Of a stretch of 50,800 nucleotides of DNA, positions 11,801 through 45,200 are shown one piece after another. Within the stretch, counting starts at the first letter, position 1; every line of letters starts with the position of its first letter. Below the pieces are notes generated by a model. The model did no database searches. It saw only the letters and a list, made by a program, of their open reading frames with translations, and was not told the DNA's origin. The translations under genes and the position numbers were made by a program. The stretch is from positions 116,501 through 167,300 of the forward strand of contig JAQGDQ010000489.1 of the NCBI GenBank assembly GCA_030141605.1, in the 5' to 3' direction. The stretch comes from Tubiluchus corallicola (taxonomy: Eukaryota; Priapulida; Priapulimorpha; Priapulimorphida; Tubiluchidae).

Positions 11801-11860
11801 TTAGATTATTACAAAGAATCAGAAAAAGTCGGTTTAATTTTAACTTACAAAGTAACATAA
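5750..11860 (+). CDS. METTL27: METTL27-like class I SAM-dependent methyltransferase gene, complete
   Basis: Five exons (5,750-5,872; 5,984-6,109; 7,809-7,944; 9,153-9,245; 11,673-11,860) join in phase to 221 codons ending in TAA. All introns are GT-AG. The protein opens with an acidic segment like that of METTL27 (WBSCR27), including YNKWAATYD. Residues about 65-76 hold the SAM-binding motif I ILDIAAGSGLVA. Then come the acidic motif II region DALDGSKEMLDLA, a motif IV-like YDAAVCSGGF and a post-motif KPGGVIVLGYR. Human METTL27 is about 245 aa, so the length fits. The start is the ATG at 5,750; an upstream in-frame GTG at 5,735 is not a normal eukaryotic start. The methyl acceptor is unknown for the family. 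An AATAAA lies at 11,918-11,923. Confidence 0.9.
5984..6109 (+). CDS. METTL27: METTL27-like exon 2
   Basis: The acceptor TTTCTAG precedes GATCAG and the donor is CAT|GTAAGT. The exon encodes 42 residues including the SAM-binding glycine-rich loop AAGSGLVA. Confidence 0.93.
6110..7390. other. Methyltransferase intron 2, first part
   Basis: AT-rich intronic sequence. A short run at about 6,860-6,990 resembles the AT-rich tails of LINE 3' ends. I see no exon in it. Confidence 0.45.
7391..7620 (-). mobile_element. Decayed LINE reverse-transcriptase fragment (finger region)
   Basis: The minus-strand frame reads LDQPTSIHEVVRQVK, then a degraded GPEHM and VVLFKKGEKANGYRG. This matches the pattern L-x-x-P-x-x-x-x-E-V...GPD-G...I-P-x-x-K-K-G-x-x-x-x-x-x-Y-R-G at the start of many LINE reverse transcriptases. 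The usual GPDG is GPEH and the downstream palm domain is lost. It lies antisense in methyltransferase intron 2. Confidence 0.55.
7809..7944 (+). CDS. METTL27: METTL27-like exon 3
   Basis: Acceptor GATTTAG|CTC and donor GCAG|GTTAGA, ending in phase 1. It encodes the motif II region with the acidic residues of DALDGSKEMLD. The last ~30 bp and the adjoining intron are duplicated at 11,272-11,422. Confidence 0.9.
8032..8516. mobile_element. hAT non-autonomous element, copy 2, complete with TSD
   Basis: The 485-bp element has termini CAGGGGTGTGCAAATT and AATTTGCACACCCCTG. It is flanked by a perfect 8-bp target duplication TTCTTAAC (8,024-8,031 and 8,517-8,524). It sits in methyltransferase intron 3. 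No transposase frame is present. The unoccupied version of the same site survives at 11,387-11,394. Confidence 0.92.
8553..9152. other. Methyltransferase intron 3, remainder
   Basis: AT-rich intronic sequence without recognisable exon or repeat ends. Confidence 0.45.
9153..9245 (+). CDS. METTL27: METTL27-like exon 4
   Basis: Acceptor TCACCTAG|G and donor CCAG|GTATG, phase 1 on both sides. It encodes YDAAVCSGGFAKGHLPACCI and then KEIIRLVKP, the motif IV-like strand and following helix. Confidence 0.92.
9389..9810. mobile_element. Probable MITE rich in TTCGAA
   Basis: Short inverted ends GGGTGAGCAT and ATGCTCACCC bound a ~420-bp AT-rich segment with repeated TTCGAA and GAATC motifs. I could not find a matching target duplication, so the limits are approximate. 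Confidence 0.4.
10310..11283 (-). mobile_element. LINE reverse-transcriptase C-terminal fragment with 3' tail
   Basis: The minus-strand frame at 10,789-11,283 has the LINE thumb/C-terminal pattern seen also at 45,229-46,698: KIAKNVGIM, LITLYNTLVLPYLSYLNVLWG, LQRKFIRALY, TAIFVYKTNN and a final KLWNSLL. Its 3' UTR runs to an AATAAATA-rich tail near 10,310. The 5' truncation point abuts the partial copy of methyltransferase exon 3. It is inserted antisense in intron 4. Confidence 0.75.
11272..11422 (+). pseudogene. Duplicated methyltransferase exon 3/intron 3 junction (empty hAT site)
   Basis: This segment matches 7,912-8,031 joined to 8,525-8,552. It includes the end of exon 3 (ACTAACTGACAAGCCAAC...), the donor GCAGGTTAGA and the following intron. 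A 2-bp insertion shifts the frame of the exon piece, and no acceptor precedes it. The hAT element of the original is absent: TTCTTAAC occurs once, at 11,387-11,394. The duplication therefore predates the insertion or came from an unoccupied allele. Confidence 0.85.
11673..11860 (+). CDS. METTL27: METTL27-like exon 5 (last coding exon)
   Basis: After the acceptor TTTGTAG the exon completes KPGGVIVLGYRE and runs to TAA at 11,858-11,860. An open frame upstream to 11,474 has no splice support and is intronic. Confidence 0.92.
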
Positions 11861-11917
11861 GCAATGACTTGGATTTACACTTGATTTTTTCAAGTTTATG
11901 CAATACACAAGTATGTA

Positions 11918-11923
11918 AATAAA
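11918..11923 (+). terminator. Polyadenylation signal AATAAA
   Basis: A canonical AATAAA lies 58 bp past the methyltransferase stop. A second AATAAA occurs near 11,985 and could act as an alternative. Confidence 0.5.
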
Positions 11924-12292
11924 TGATTATTTTTGTTTACAATCAAGTAATCATTTCTTAAATCAGTATGTACTTATCTTAGCTTAAATAAAGAGGAGCT
12001 GCTAGTATATATTGTGTTTAAAATCCAAATTTTTATAAAACTGTTTTTAGTTTCAATAAAAGTCTCTTGCATCTTATAATTTTCAAAGAATTATTTGACT
12101 GGTTTCTCAATATATAATTGATCTTTACAGGTGTACCGAAACATAAAAATGCTTTAACTCCCACTGCTGAAGCTAAAAGCAATTATATCTTATAAGCTAG
12201 ATAAATTGGTTAGATGTTTACATACTCAAATTAAAAACTAAAAAATGCAAGATCAATAATTGATGAAATACTCAACATCTGCCATTAATTAC

Positions 12293-12562
<270 letters not shown>

Positions 12563-12570
12563 TTAATTAC

Positions 12571-13143
12571 TGTAGTCACAAAATTATATGTCGATTTTCA
12601 TAGAAAAAACTTTATCTGATCATATAATAATTAATTTACTGGATCTCAAGTAAGCAGAATAAACCAGAAGCAAACAGAGAAATGATTTGTTTTTGATTCC
12701 TAACCACTCTTTCCCCCAAAAAAGTTTTGTGCAGTGAAATCTGGCTCTACGTTCAAGAGAAAGCCCCTGGCTCTGGTTTTACTAACCAGTGTAAACATTT
12801 TTTCACTTTTTACGTCACCTAACCTATACCTAATTTTATAAGTGCATGTCAAAAATTAATCGATGTCTCCTCAACTCCAAGGTTGTAAGTGAAAAGCTTC
12901 TGAGCCTTTTCTTGAGAAATAAGAAGTAATATAGCAAATAATAAATCATAAATATAACTAGTTGACAATGTTTCTGACGTGGTCAGAAACTGAAGATTTT
13001 GCAAACAACAGTTGTAAAATCCAGCCTTAAAAATGAAGAGACGGCTGCCTTTTTAAAAAGTGCTTGTTTTTTATTGAATTGCTTGAATACGTGAAAAGTG
13101 CATTTCACAATGAAACCACAGCATTCAACCGTTCAGCCCATCA
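12571..13143. other. Intergenic stretch between two hAT copies
   Basis: AT-rich sequence; nothing recognised. Confidence 0.4.
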
Positions 13144-13151
13144 TCCACGGG

Positions 13152-13536
13152 CAGGCCCTATTTCAAGGGGGGGAGTGGGGATACTTCCCCGGGGCCTCAC
13201 CCTCCAGGGGGGCCTCGCGCCGAGGTAACTTTTTTTGCTTTATGCGAACATACTGCCTCTTCTCTCCCTCTCTCTTTCTCTTGCCGCACGCGCGCCGTTT
13301 GCCAGTATTGACAAGTACATGTATTAAGGACTGGTCTTGAGAATAAAGCAGTTTTTCTTTCAATTGTTCTTTCCTTTAGCAACTGTATAACTCCATAGTT
13401 TCTCTTCGAAAATGCTTCTCCGGCATTCTAACAGTTCAAAAATTTTCTGGGCGCCAACCATGGTGGCACCCACTCCCCCCAGGGGGCCTCACACCCCCCA
13501 CTTCCCCGGGTCTCGCTTAGGCTGAAATAGGCCCTG
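13152..13536. mobile_element. hAT family B element, copy b
   Basis: Inverted ends CAGGCCCTATTTCA and TGAAATAGGCCCTG have an 8-bp flanking duplication TCCACGGG/CCCACGGG (7 of 8). The inside carries GCGAACATACTGCCTC next to a short CT tract, i.e. the same block as copy a in the opposite orientation. Confidence 0.88.
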
Positions 13537-13595
13537 CCCACGGGTCAAAGGTCAACAATCTTGGGATAACTTATATCGTACAGTTTGTCTCATTG

Positions 13596-13925
13596 AGACC
13601 TTTCATTTGACATACAACAACCTACTTTTGTTAGACCCTGGAAGGCATTTGTCTGCACGACCCCTATTTTGCCCCTAAATGGGTCACAGATTAACGATTT
13701 ACACTGTAACTTATGCCACTTGATTCGCCTCATCAAGACCTTTCATTTGATATGTATGCTACAAGGTACCTTTATTCAACACTCAGTGCACTTCAGTTCC
13801 CGACCCCCATTTTTCGATTTCTGCCACATAGCTGGGTCGCGGGTTAGCTATTCTCATTGTAACCTTTGCCATTCGACTCGTCTCATTGAGACCTTTCATT
13901 TGATGTGCTACACGGTACTATTCTA
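13596..13925 (+). repeat. Degenerate tandem repeat, about 140-153 bp unit
   Basis: The motif AGACCTTTCATTTGA starts at 13,596, 13,736 and 13,889, each preceded by a CTCAT(T/C)(G/A)A-type block and followed by a similar, diverged context. Three old copies are visible. Open frames across them look fortuitous. Confidence 0.55.
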
Positions 13926-13929
13926 AGAC

Positions 13930-15290
13930 ACTTGATGCATTTGTATTCCCAACGACCATTTTTTGGTTTTTGTCTCCTAGCGGAAAATTTTTCCGCTCCA
14001 AATCACCTATATTTTGCCATATCCAACAACTTGGCCCCACCTAACCACATACTAAATATTGTCGCCCTAGCTCAAAAACTATGGGAGCAGATGGATCCTA
14101 AAAAAATAATTGAAAACCCGACCACTCTGTGACCTTTGACCTGGCAGTTCTGGTCACGTGTATACATATATAACCTTGGCCAGAGAGTGTACCCTGTGAG
14201 TTTTGTGTCCTTAGCACTCAGCGTGTAAAAGGTCACAAATTGGATGGACCCCAAAAACTCTTTTAAACCCAAAGCTTTTTAAAACCCCACAATACCCATT
14301 TAGTTGTGAAAAAAATTGGAAAAAACAAAAACCCTAGGAGGAGTTGAATTCTAAAGGAAAAACTGACCGACTCACTGTCCTTCCCCCTTGACCAGTGGTC
14401 AGCAGTTGCTATACAATTGTACGTCCCCCACCCAGGGCTACCCACCCTGCGGTTTGGCGACCCTAGCTTGCAAGGCTTACGAGTTATTAAGCGTTAAAGT
14501 GGCAGAGAATAAATAATTTGAAATATGAACTCAAAGAAAAACAGTAAGATTTTACTATGGCAAAATCTTAATAATCTGTTTTAACTATCGTAACTAAAGA
14601 AAACTTGCTAATCTGATAAGTATCTTTGCAACTACCCATACTGTCTTGTCCCAAAATTCTTTTGACAAAGCTATTCTTGATATTGCCTTAGTGATACAGG
14701 GTTTTTTGAATGTGTTCTTCTTTTTTTGATGCGTCTCAGACAAGTTGTTTCACTGAGACACAAGATTCTTGAAATAGAATTTATCTAGAATCAACTAGGC
14801 AAGGCAGATAAAATTACACACGAAATCGAAGCTTCCAGATGTGTAATATAGAAAACAAAAGGTAAAAAAGCTGCGGGACACTGAACAGCAAAAAGATTGG
14901 CTAATGAAGTATCAGACCAGAGTTATGGTTGTGAAGATGATGAAACCAGCGGTATGGATGTACATAAGAAAAAGAAGTTGGGGTTTCAAAAATTTTCATA
15001 TGGAAAGGGCAAAAGGCTGAGGCAAAATTTAGCCAGTTACAACAGTATGTGCGTTACAGAAATTTTGATTTCTCATCCTCAAAACACAAGTCAGTCTGGT
15101 CATAAATAATTCACTTTCCAGTTCAACAAACACAAACTGCAAATAGGTAATTGACACCTAGTTAGTATTATAATACATGTATAAGCCTAACACTCATGCA
15201 CCTTACTATGTATAGCGAAAAAATTGGGGGTGGTACCATGAGAGGAGTTAAGGGGGAGGTACTAAAATGCTTTTATTCTGCGTTGCAGTT
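13930..15290. other. Intergenic stretch before the 28-bp array
   Basis: No recognised genes. Short open frames at 13,905-14,132 and 14,897-15,109 resemble no family I know and lack supporting features. Confidence 0.4.
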
Positions 15291-15304
15291 AAGCCCCATA
15301 TTTC

Positions 15305-17620
15305 ACTGTTGTACATGAAGATACTAGTTATTAGAGTTGTACATAAAGATACTAGTTATTAGAGTTGTACATAAAGATACTAATTATTAGAGTTGTACAT
15401 AAAGATACTAGTTATTAGAGTTGTACATAAAGATACTAGTTATTAGAGTTGTACATGAAGATACTAGTTATTAGAGTTGTCCATAAAGATACTAGTTATT
15501 AGAGTTGTACATAAAGATACAAGTTATTAGAGTTGTACATAAAGATACTAGTTATTAGAGTTGTACATGAAGATACTAGTTATTAGAGTTGTACATAAAG
15601 ATACTAGTTATTAGAGTTGTCCATAAAGATACTAGTTATTAGAGTTGTACATAAAGATACTAGTTATTAGAGTTGTACATAAAGATACTAGTTATTAGAG
15701 TTGTACATAAAGATACTAGTTATAAGAGTTGTACATAAAGATACTAGTTATTATTAGAGTTGTACATAAAGATGCTAGTTATTAGAGTTGTACATAAAGA
15801 TACTAGTTATTAGAGTTGTACATAAAGATACTAGTTATTAGAGTTGTACATAAAGATACTACTTATTATTAGAGTTGTACATAAAGATACTAGTTATTAG
15901 AGTTGTACATAAAGATACTAGTTATTAGAGTTGTACATAAAGATACTAGTTATTATTAGAGTTGTACATAAAGATACTAGTTATTAGAGTTGTACATAAA
16001 GATATTAGTTATTAGAGTTGTACATAAAGATACTAGTTATTATTAGAGTTGTACATAAAGATACTAGTTATAAGAGTTGTACATAAAGATACTAGTTATT
16101 AGAGTTGTACTTAAAGATACTAGTTATTAGAGTTGTACATAAAGATACTAGTTATTAGAGTTGTACTTAAAGATACTAGTTATTAGAGTTGTACATAAAG
16201 ATACTAGTTATTAGAGTTGTACATAAAGATACTAGTTATTAGAGTTGTACATAAAGATACTAGTTATTAGAGTTTTACATAAAGATACTAGTTATTAGAG
16301 TTGTACATAAAGATACTAGTTATTAGAGTTGTACATAAAGATACTAGTTATTAGAGTTTTACATAAAGATACTAGTTATTAGAGTTGTACATAAAGATAC
16401 TAGTTATTAGAGTTGTACATAAGGATACTAGTGTGTTAGAGTTGTACATAAAGTTACTAGTGTGTTAGAGTTGTACATAAAGATACTAGTTATTAGAGTT
16501 GTACTTAAAGATACTAGTTATTAGAGTTGTACATAAAGATACTAGTGTGTTAGAGTTGTACATAAAGATACTAGTTATTAGAGTTGTACATAAGGATACT
16601 AGTTATTAGAGTTGTACATAAAGTATAGTTTTAGAGTTGTACATAAAGATACTAGTTATAGAGTTGTACATAAAGATACTAGTTATTAGAGTTGTACATA
16701 AAGATACTAGTTATTAGAGTTGTACATAAAGATACTAGTTATTAGAGTTGTACATAAAGATACTAGTTATTAGAGTTGTACATAAAGATACTAGTTATTA
16801 GAGTTGTACTTAAAGATACTAGTTATTAGAGTTGTACATAAAGATACTAGTTATTAGAGTTGTACATAAAGATACTAGTTATTAGAGGTGTACATAAAGA
16901 TACTAGTTATTAGAGTTGTACATAAAGATACTAGTTATTAGAGTTGTACATAAAGATACTACTTATTATTAGAGTTGTACATAAAGATACTAGTTATTAG
17001 AGTTGTACATAAAGATACTAGTTATTAGAGTTGTACATAAAGATACTAGTTATTAGAGGTGTACATAAAGATACTAGTTATTAGAGGTGTACATAAAGAT
17101 ACTAGTTATTAGAGTTGTACATAAAGATACTAGTTATTAGAGGTGTACATAAAGTTACTAGTTATTAGAGTTGTACATAAAGATACTAGTTATTAGAGTT
17201 GTACATAAAGATACTACTTATTATTAGAGTTGTACATAAAGATACTAGTTATTAGAGTTGTACATAAAGATACTAGTTATTAGAGTTGTACATAAAGATA
17301 CTAGTTATTAGAGGTGTACATAAAGATACTAGTTATTAGAGGTGTACATAAAGATACTAGTTATTAGAGTTGTACATAAGGATACTAGTGTGTTAGAGTT
17401 GTACATAAAGTTACTAGTGTGTTAGAGTTGTACATAAAGATACTAGTTATTAGAGTTGTACTTAAAGATACTAGTTATTAGAGTTGTACATAAAGATACT
17501 AGTGTGTTAGAGTTGTACATAAAGATACTAGTTATTAGAGTTGTACTTAAAGATACTAGTTATTAGAGGTGTACATAAAGATACTAGTTATTAGAGTTGT
17601 ACATGAAGATACTAGCGTAT
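15305..17620 (+). repeat. 28-bp minisatellite array, about 82 units
   Basis: The unit contains AGTTGTACATAAAG followed by ATACTAGTTATTAG, and repeats for 2.3 kb without unique spacers. Each unit has two 6-bp palindromes, TGTACA and ACTAGT. Variants include TTATTATTAG (+3 bp), AGTGTGTTAG, GTACTTAAAG and AGGTGTACAT. Blocks of variants recur in the same order about 944 bp apart (from about 16,422 and 17,366) and about 254 bp apart (from about 16,955 and 17,210), showing later block duplication. Confidence 0.97.
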
Positions 17621-18630
17621 TAAAGAGTCTCAGCCTTGTTTTGTCAAAAACGTATTGTTAGGTCCATATTATTCCTACCTAGTAAAGAACATGCTGTACC
17701 ATTATTTAAGAATCTAGGCTTTTTGAATGTTTACAACATAAATAAACTTGATACTGCCATTTTTATGTGCAAGTACCACTGTACTGCCACAATTCATTAT
17801 TCTATCATTATTTGACGACTACTTTGAGCAACACTTAAATATTCATAGTTACAGCATTCGTAATAAGGTTAACTATCCTCCGTTAAATGTAACACTAATC
17901 TTCGGACATTTTCTATTAAATACCGCGGTTCTATTATGTGGAACAACACTAATCCCAAAATCCGTAATTTACCTTCAGTCTCAAAATTTAAAAGAACGTA
18001 TAAATACTGTTTGCTCAAGCAGTACAATTGATAAAACCATCGTGACATTTTTTAGTTTCAATGTACAATTTTATATATTGCTTATATTGTAAATATTTAC
18101 ATGTGTTTTTTTATAATATATCCTTTTTTCTTTTTTAGTATACTAACATTAAATTGTCATCGGTTGATTGTGTGTGAATATTTATTAATACGTTCTATTG
18201 TCTTTTTATAAAATACCAGTGGCCTTTATAAGCCATGCCTAAATTATTAAATGCTAATTTTATTATTTTTAGTTATAGTTATGGTTAATTAATTTGTACC
18301 GATAATTTGCCAAAAATCTTTGTTATTGCATAATTACGTATTAATTGTTCTAATAATTTAAATTGTTTGTTTTGATTTTGAAAAACATATGTTACATCTA
18401 AGTGATGATACTCATGAATGCAAAAAAATCATGCAAACTTGTGATGTAAATTAAACAGTACAGGAAAACATCTGTGTATAGAAATTTTGGCACTTGCAAA
18501 AGTTTGGATCCATTTCGAACTTTTTGAGTTTATGTTTATTTTGCCAAGAAAAGCAAGAAGAAGCGAACATGTTGCAACATATCAGCATAATGTAAAAACT
18601 GAAAAATGCATAGAAGACTCATAGGTACTG
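17621..18630. other. AT-rich intergenic stretch
   Basis: No gene or repeat family recognised. The open frame at 17,748-18,092 has no identifiable domain. Confidence 0.4.
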
Positions 18631-18632
18631 TA

Positions 18633-19168
18633 GTGGCGGCTCCTAACTGAAATTACTGGGGGTGCTGCTTCAGAAAATTTTTATCCATTGTTTTAATACT
18701 GTGTAAAATGAAACAGACATAATGTAATTTTAACGTTGTAATTTTAAACAAATAAACATACGAAAATTTATACATAAACTTGATCAAATCCTAAACAAAA
18801 ATATTGTGTGCTTACGAATAGCCTAATTTGTCGCAGTTCAAGAACATGCTAAATTGCCAGTACACGGGTTTTTAAGCACGTGACAACTGACAACACATTG
18901 CGTGAACGACTGCACACAGTACTCGCTACTTATCTCAGTTATGTGCGCATGGCCGCATGCGCACAACACCCAAACACCACATTAGTTGGCTGTGAGCGCA
19001 CTGATCACACTGTGAAGCAAACAGTACTACCCTCACGAGCTCTGGACAGTACAAATGTAAAGAAAGAGCTAAAGAAGAAAGACTTATTATGCTGAATATC
19101 ACCGATAATACTGAGTGAAAATAGGGGTGCTGCAATTCCACAGTACCTATTCACGATCCGCCACTGAT
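18633..19168. mobile_element. Possible hAT-like MITE
   Basis: The ends AGTGGCGGCTC and GATCCGCCACT are inverted over about 10 bp and bound a 536-bp non-coding segment. CAGTGGCGG-type ends are common in hAT elements. No matching target duplication is visible, so this is tentative. Confidence 0.4.
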
Positions 19169-19194
19169 GGGAAGTCTAACACTAGCGTTAACCA

Positions 19195-19985
19195 GAAAAT
19201 ATGCGTCACGTGGAATCGGAATTGGACTAACGGAAGAAGACAGCGTGCTTTCTGGAATTTTGTTGACTGTATACGTTAACGATGCACTACTCAAACTAAA
19301 AAATAACAGATTAAGATGTTACTTGCTAAATTAATTTGTCGGCGCGATTGCTTACGTTGGCGACGTAACTCTACTAAATCTTGTTTTGTCTGTATGCGTT
19401 GAAAAATATTATTAAAACGGGCAGTGAGTTTGCCACCGAAAATGATATGTTGTTCAATAAAGTGAAGACTAAATGTATTTTATTAAAAAAAGCAAACATC
19501 GTAACGTACCTAACATTGAAATTAATGGAAGAGCATTAAAATGGCACGATGGTGTTAATCGCTTAGGACATATTGCCACCTATGATTTCAATCAACCACT
19601 AGATGTTATGCGCTGCAATGGCTTTATTATAATTTGCTAATTCACTTTTATGCTTTTTTAAAACTGTTGCTAATAAGAGTGCTTTATTGAAACTGTTATT
19701 TTCATATTGTATGTCATTCTATGTTTAATTTAACAGACAGTATTGATCTACTAGCAGTGGAATATAGAAAGATTTAACACCGTGTTCTTCAAATTCCAAA
19801 AAATTCTCATTGTAGTATGACAACATGTATTGCTGATACGTATCTTCTTACAAAGATGATTGTTAAACGTACTCCGAATCTCTCGAAATCTATTGATAGC
19901 TCGAATAATGACCTCTTGAGTGCATTATGAGTCTTAAATGCTCACTGTAGCTTAACAACGTTGGGAAAGAATAACATTTTTGTAT
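19195..19985 (+). mobile_element. Decayed LINE reverse transcriptase
   Basis: Broken plus-strand frames give EEDSVLSGILLTVYVNDALL, then AYVGDVTLL in place of the usual AYADD catalytic box, then NGRALKWHDGVNRLGHI. These follow the order of a LINE palm and thumb. Stops and frameshifts throughout, and the changed catalytic box, show it is dead. Confidence 0.6.
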
Positions 19986-20004
19986 ATTATTATTATGATG
20001 ATGT

Positions 20005-20645
20005 TCATCCTTCGAATCGAAGATGACCGTAGTCACAGGGATAAAAGGTCAGTTTGGGGGGGTTGTCATTCTTTTGATGAGCTCGAAGGTGACTGACTAG
20101 GCCAATTCTAGCCTGGAAACTTCTTTGGCATTTGGCACAGGTGAGGCTGGGTCTTTGGACCTGTTGTTGGGCAGTGTCACATGCCTTGCGTCTCCTGTGC
20201 TTCTCCTCTGCCTCCTCAATTCTTTTCGTCTCTGTTGTCTTAGCCCCTGAGGTGATGACACTCCGCCATGCTGAGTGATCTTGTGCAAGGGTTTCCATTG
20301 AGCGGATATCCATGCTGAGCTCCTTGAGTGAGTCCTTCAAGCTGTCTTTGAAGCGTTTCTTTGGCCGTCGAACCTTTTTCTTCCAGACACAACCTCTTGT
20401 GCAAGGGTTTCCATTGAGCGAATAGCCATGCTGAGCTCCTTGAGTGAGTCCTTCAAGCTGTCTTTGAAGCGTTTCTTTGGTCGTCCAACCTTTCTCTTCC
20501 AGACACAACCTCTTGTGCAAGGGTTTCCATTGAGCGAATAGCCATGCTGAGCTCCTTGAGTGAGGCCTTCAAGCTGTCTTTGAAGCGTTTCTTTGGCCGT
20601 CGAACCTTTCTCTTTCCAGACACAAGTTCTCCATATAAACTATTA
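20005..20645 (-). mobile_element. LINE ORF2 C-terminal end with C2H2 finger and 116-bp triplication
   Basis: The minus-strand frame contains KKRFKDSLKDSLKELSMD, AQDHSAWRSVI and then CAKCQRSFQARIGLVSHLRA, an arrangement typical of the end of many animal LINE ORFs rather than a host zinc-finger gene. The element ends in a small hairpin, TTCGATTCGAAGGATG, followed by a CAT/AAT-rich tail at about 19,990-20,020. Upstream, a 116-bp segment is repeated three times (starting near 20,281, 20,397 and 20,513), repeating part of the coding frame. Confidence 0.75.
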
Positions 20646-20937
20646 TATATTATAGTTTTAATGACTGTGATATGAACATATCATAGTATGTGGTAGCATA
20701 TGAACTTTATTAGACGTTGAACAACATAATCTTAATACCCAGATTTACGTACGATGAAATTGAAACTATGTTACCAACACTTTTAATCAATTAATTAATT
20801 ACATTTTAGTTACATTGCTACTATTTTACTCACCTGTCAATGTGTTGCATTATGATATGCGAATAAAGACTATGTATATTGCGGGTCGTTTTCAATTCGG
20901 GAGCAAATCAGTTAGTTACATTAATTTTTAGGACGTA
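20646..20937. other. Short intergenic stretch
   Basis: AT-rich sequence; nothing recognised. Confidence 0.35.
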
Positions 20938-20945
20938 CTAATTTT

Positions 20946-21203
20946 CAGGGTCTATTTCAGCCTGAGCGAGGCCCAGGGAAGTGGGACGTGTGAGGCCCCT
21001 TCAGGAGTGGTTTTTTTTTTAATTTTTGAACTGCTAGAACCCCGGAGAAGCATTTTCGAAGAGAAAATATGGAGTTATACAGTTGTAAAGAGGGAGAGAG
21101 GAGGCAGTATGTTCGGCCAAAGCCAAAAAATATTACCTCGGCGTGAGGCCCCCTTGGAGGGTGAGGCCCCGGGGAATATCCCCTCCTCTCGAAATAGGCC
21201 CAG
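20946..21203. mobile_element. hAT family B element, copy c
   Basis: Ends CAGGGTCTATTTCAGCCT and GAAATAGGCCCAG are flanked by CTAATTTT/CAAATTTT (7 of 8). The internal AAGCATTTTCGAAGAGAAAA and GGAGGCAGTATGTTCG blocks match the copy at 44,487. The GA tract is reduced to a few repeats here. Confidence 0.85.
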
Positions 21204-21412
21204 CAAATTTTCACCGGCAGCTACTCACTCTTACCCAATTAAACAGATAAATTTCATTATTCAAGAAAAGGGCTATGGTCAGCAGACACGCTCTCACGTA
21301 GTTTTCAGACGTTTTCAGACTTTCTAAATTTAGTATTGCTCTCATGCGTTTATTTGATTGGTAACCGTGGGAGTGTCTACATTGAGTGCCAGCACATCAC
21401 GTGATATTAGAC

Positions 21413-21430
21413 GAAATAAATATATATACG
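21413..21430 (+). promoter_or_regulatory. Possible TATA region of the dipeptidase gene
   Basis: An AAATAAATATATATAC stretch lies about 60-90 bp before the first dipeptidase ATG. It is a plausible TATA element, but no transcript start can be read from sequence. Confidence 0.3.
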
Positions 21431-21501
21431 ACTTTCAGTTTGCAAAAATGTTTCATAAGTTTCATAACACATAACAAGACCACTGCATGATAACAGCTAA
21501 A

Positions 21502-44328
<22,827 letters not shown>

Positions 44329-44486
44329 GTAAGATGATACTTATAGACTCTTATAAATATGTATATATGTAATCTTATTGATTCACGTGTATCAGTAAAA
44401 TTTGATTTAATGAAAAAATATGAAGCCAGCTATCAAAACTGAATCAAGCATCGATCAATTAAATATTGTAAATAATTACCGGAAAA

Positions 44487-44757
44487 CAGGGCCTATTTCA
44501 GCCTAGGCGAGGCCCGGGGAAGTGGGGCATGTTAGGCCCTTTCGGGGGGGGGGGGGGGGCGAAGCGCCAAGGGGTGGGCCCAACCATGGTTGGCGCCCAG
44601 AGAATTTTTGAAATGCTATAACGCCGGAGAAGCATTTTCGAAGAGAAAATATGGAGTTATAGAGTTGTTAAAGGAAAGAACAATTGAAAGAAAAACTGCT
44701 TTATTCTCAAGACCAGTCCTTAATACTTGTTAATACAGGCAAACGGCATGCATGTGG

Positions 44758-44794
<37 letters not shown>

Positions 44795-44797
44795 AGG

Positions 44798-44835
<38 letters not shown>

Positions 44836-44943
44836 GCAGTATGTTCGCATAAAGCAAAAAAAAAATTTACCTTGGCGCGAGGCCCCCTGGAGGGTGAGGC
44901 CCCGGGGAAGTATCCCCACTTCCCCCCCTTGAAATACGCCCTG
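44487..44943. mobile_element. hAT family B element, copy d, with (GA)n
   Basis: Ends CAGGGCCTATTTCAGCCTAG and TTGAAATACGCCCTG with perfect 8-bp duplication CCGGAAAA (44,479-44,486 and 44,944-44,951). The interior has the shared AAGCATTTTCGAAGAGAAAA block, a (GA)n tract at 44,760-44,833 and GGAGGCAGTATGTTCGCATA. Confidence 0.92.
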
Positions 44944-44951
44944 CCGGAAAA

Positions 44952-45200
44952 CTTAATTTTATCGTTTTTTTGTTGTTGACTTGTGTGTTCTTGTTTGCGT
45001 TTCAGAGTTTTCTCCTACATGTAGGCTGTTTAACAGGTTCACTTCTCACCGTTAATACAAACAGTTAATTTTTGCTTTATTCGATAATAACTTACATTTT
45101 TATTTTCTTAAAAACAAAATATCATTTAAGGGACAACCATATCAGAAACCACAAGATATGTGCATTTGGATGCTTTAACATTTAAAATCAAACATAAAAT
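44952..45200. other. Stretch between hAT copy d and LINE
   Basis: AT-rich. A TTTCAG at about 45,000 could serve as an acceptor, but continuing the dipeptidase frame after it meets a stop at once. Confidence 0.4.

Noticed and set aside
15305-17620. CRISPR-like array
   Set aside because: Units follow each other directly with no unique spacers, in a eukaryotic context.
20005-20520. Host C2H2 zinc-finger protein
   Set aside because: The finger sits in the known LINE ORF C-terminal context (SAWRSVI upstream, SHLRAH in the finger) with a LINE 3' tail.
44995-45020. Possible dipeptidase exon 9 after TTTCAG near 45,000
   Set aside because: Joining it to exon 8 gives a stop at once, and the sequence has no family similarity.
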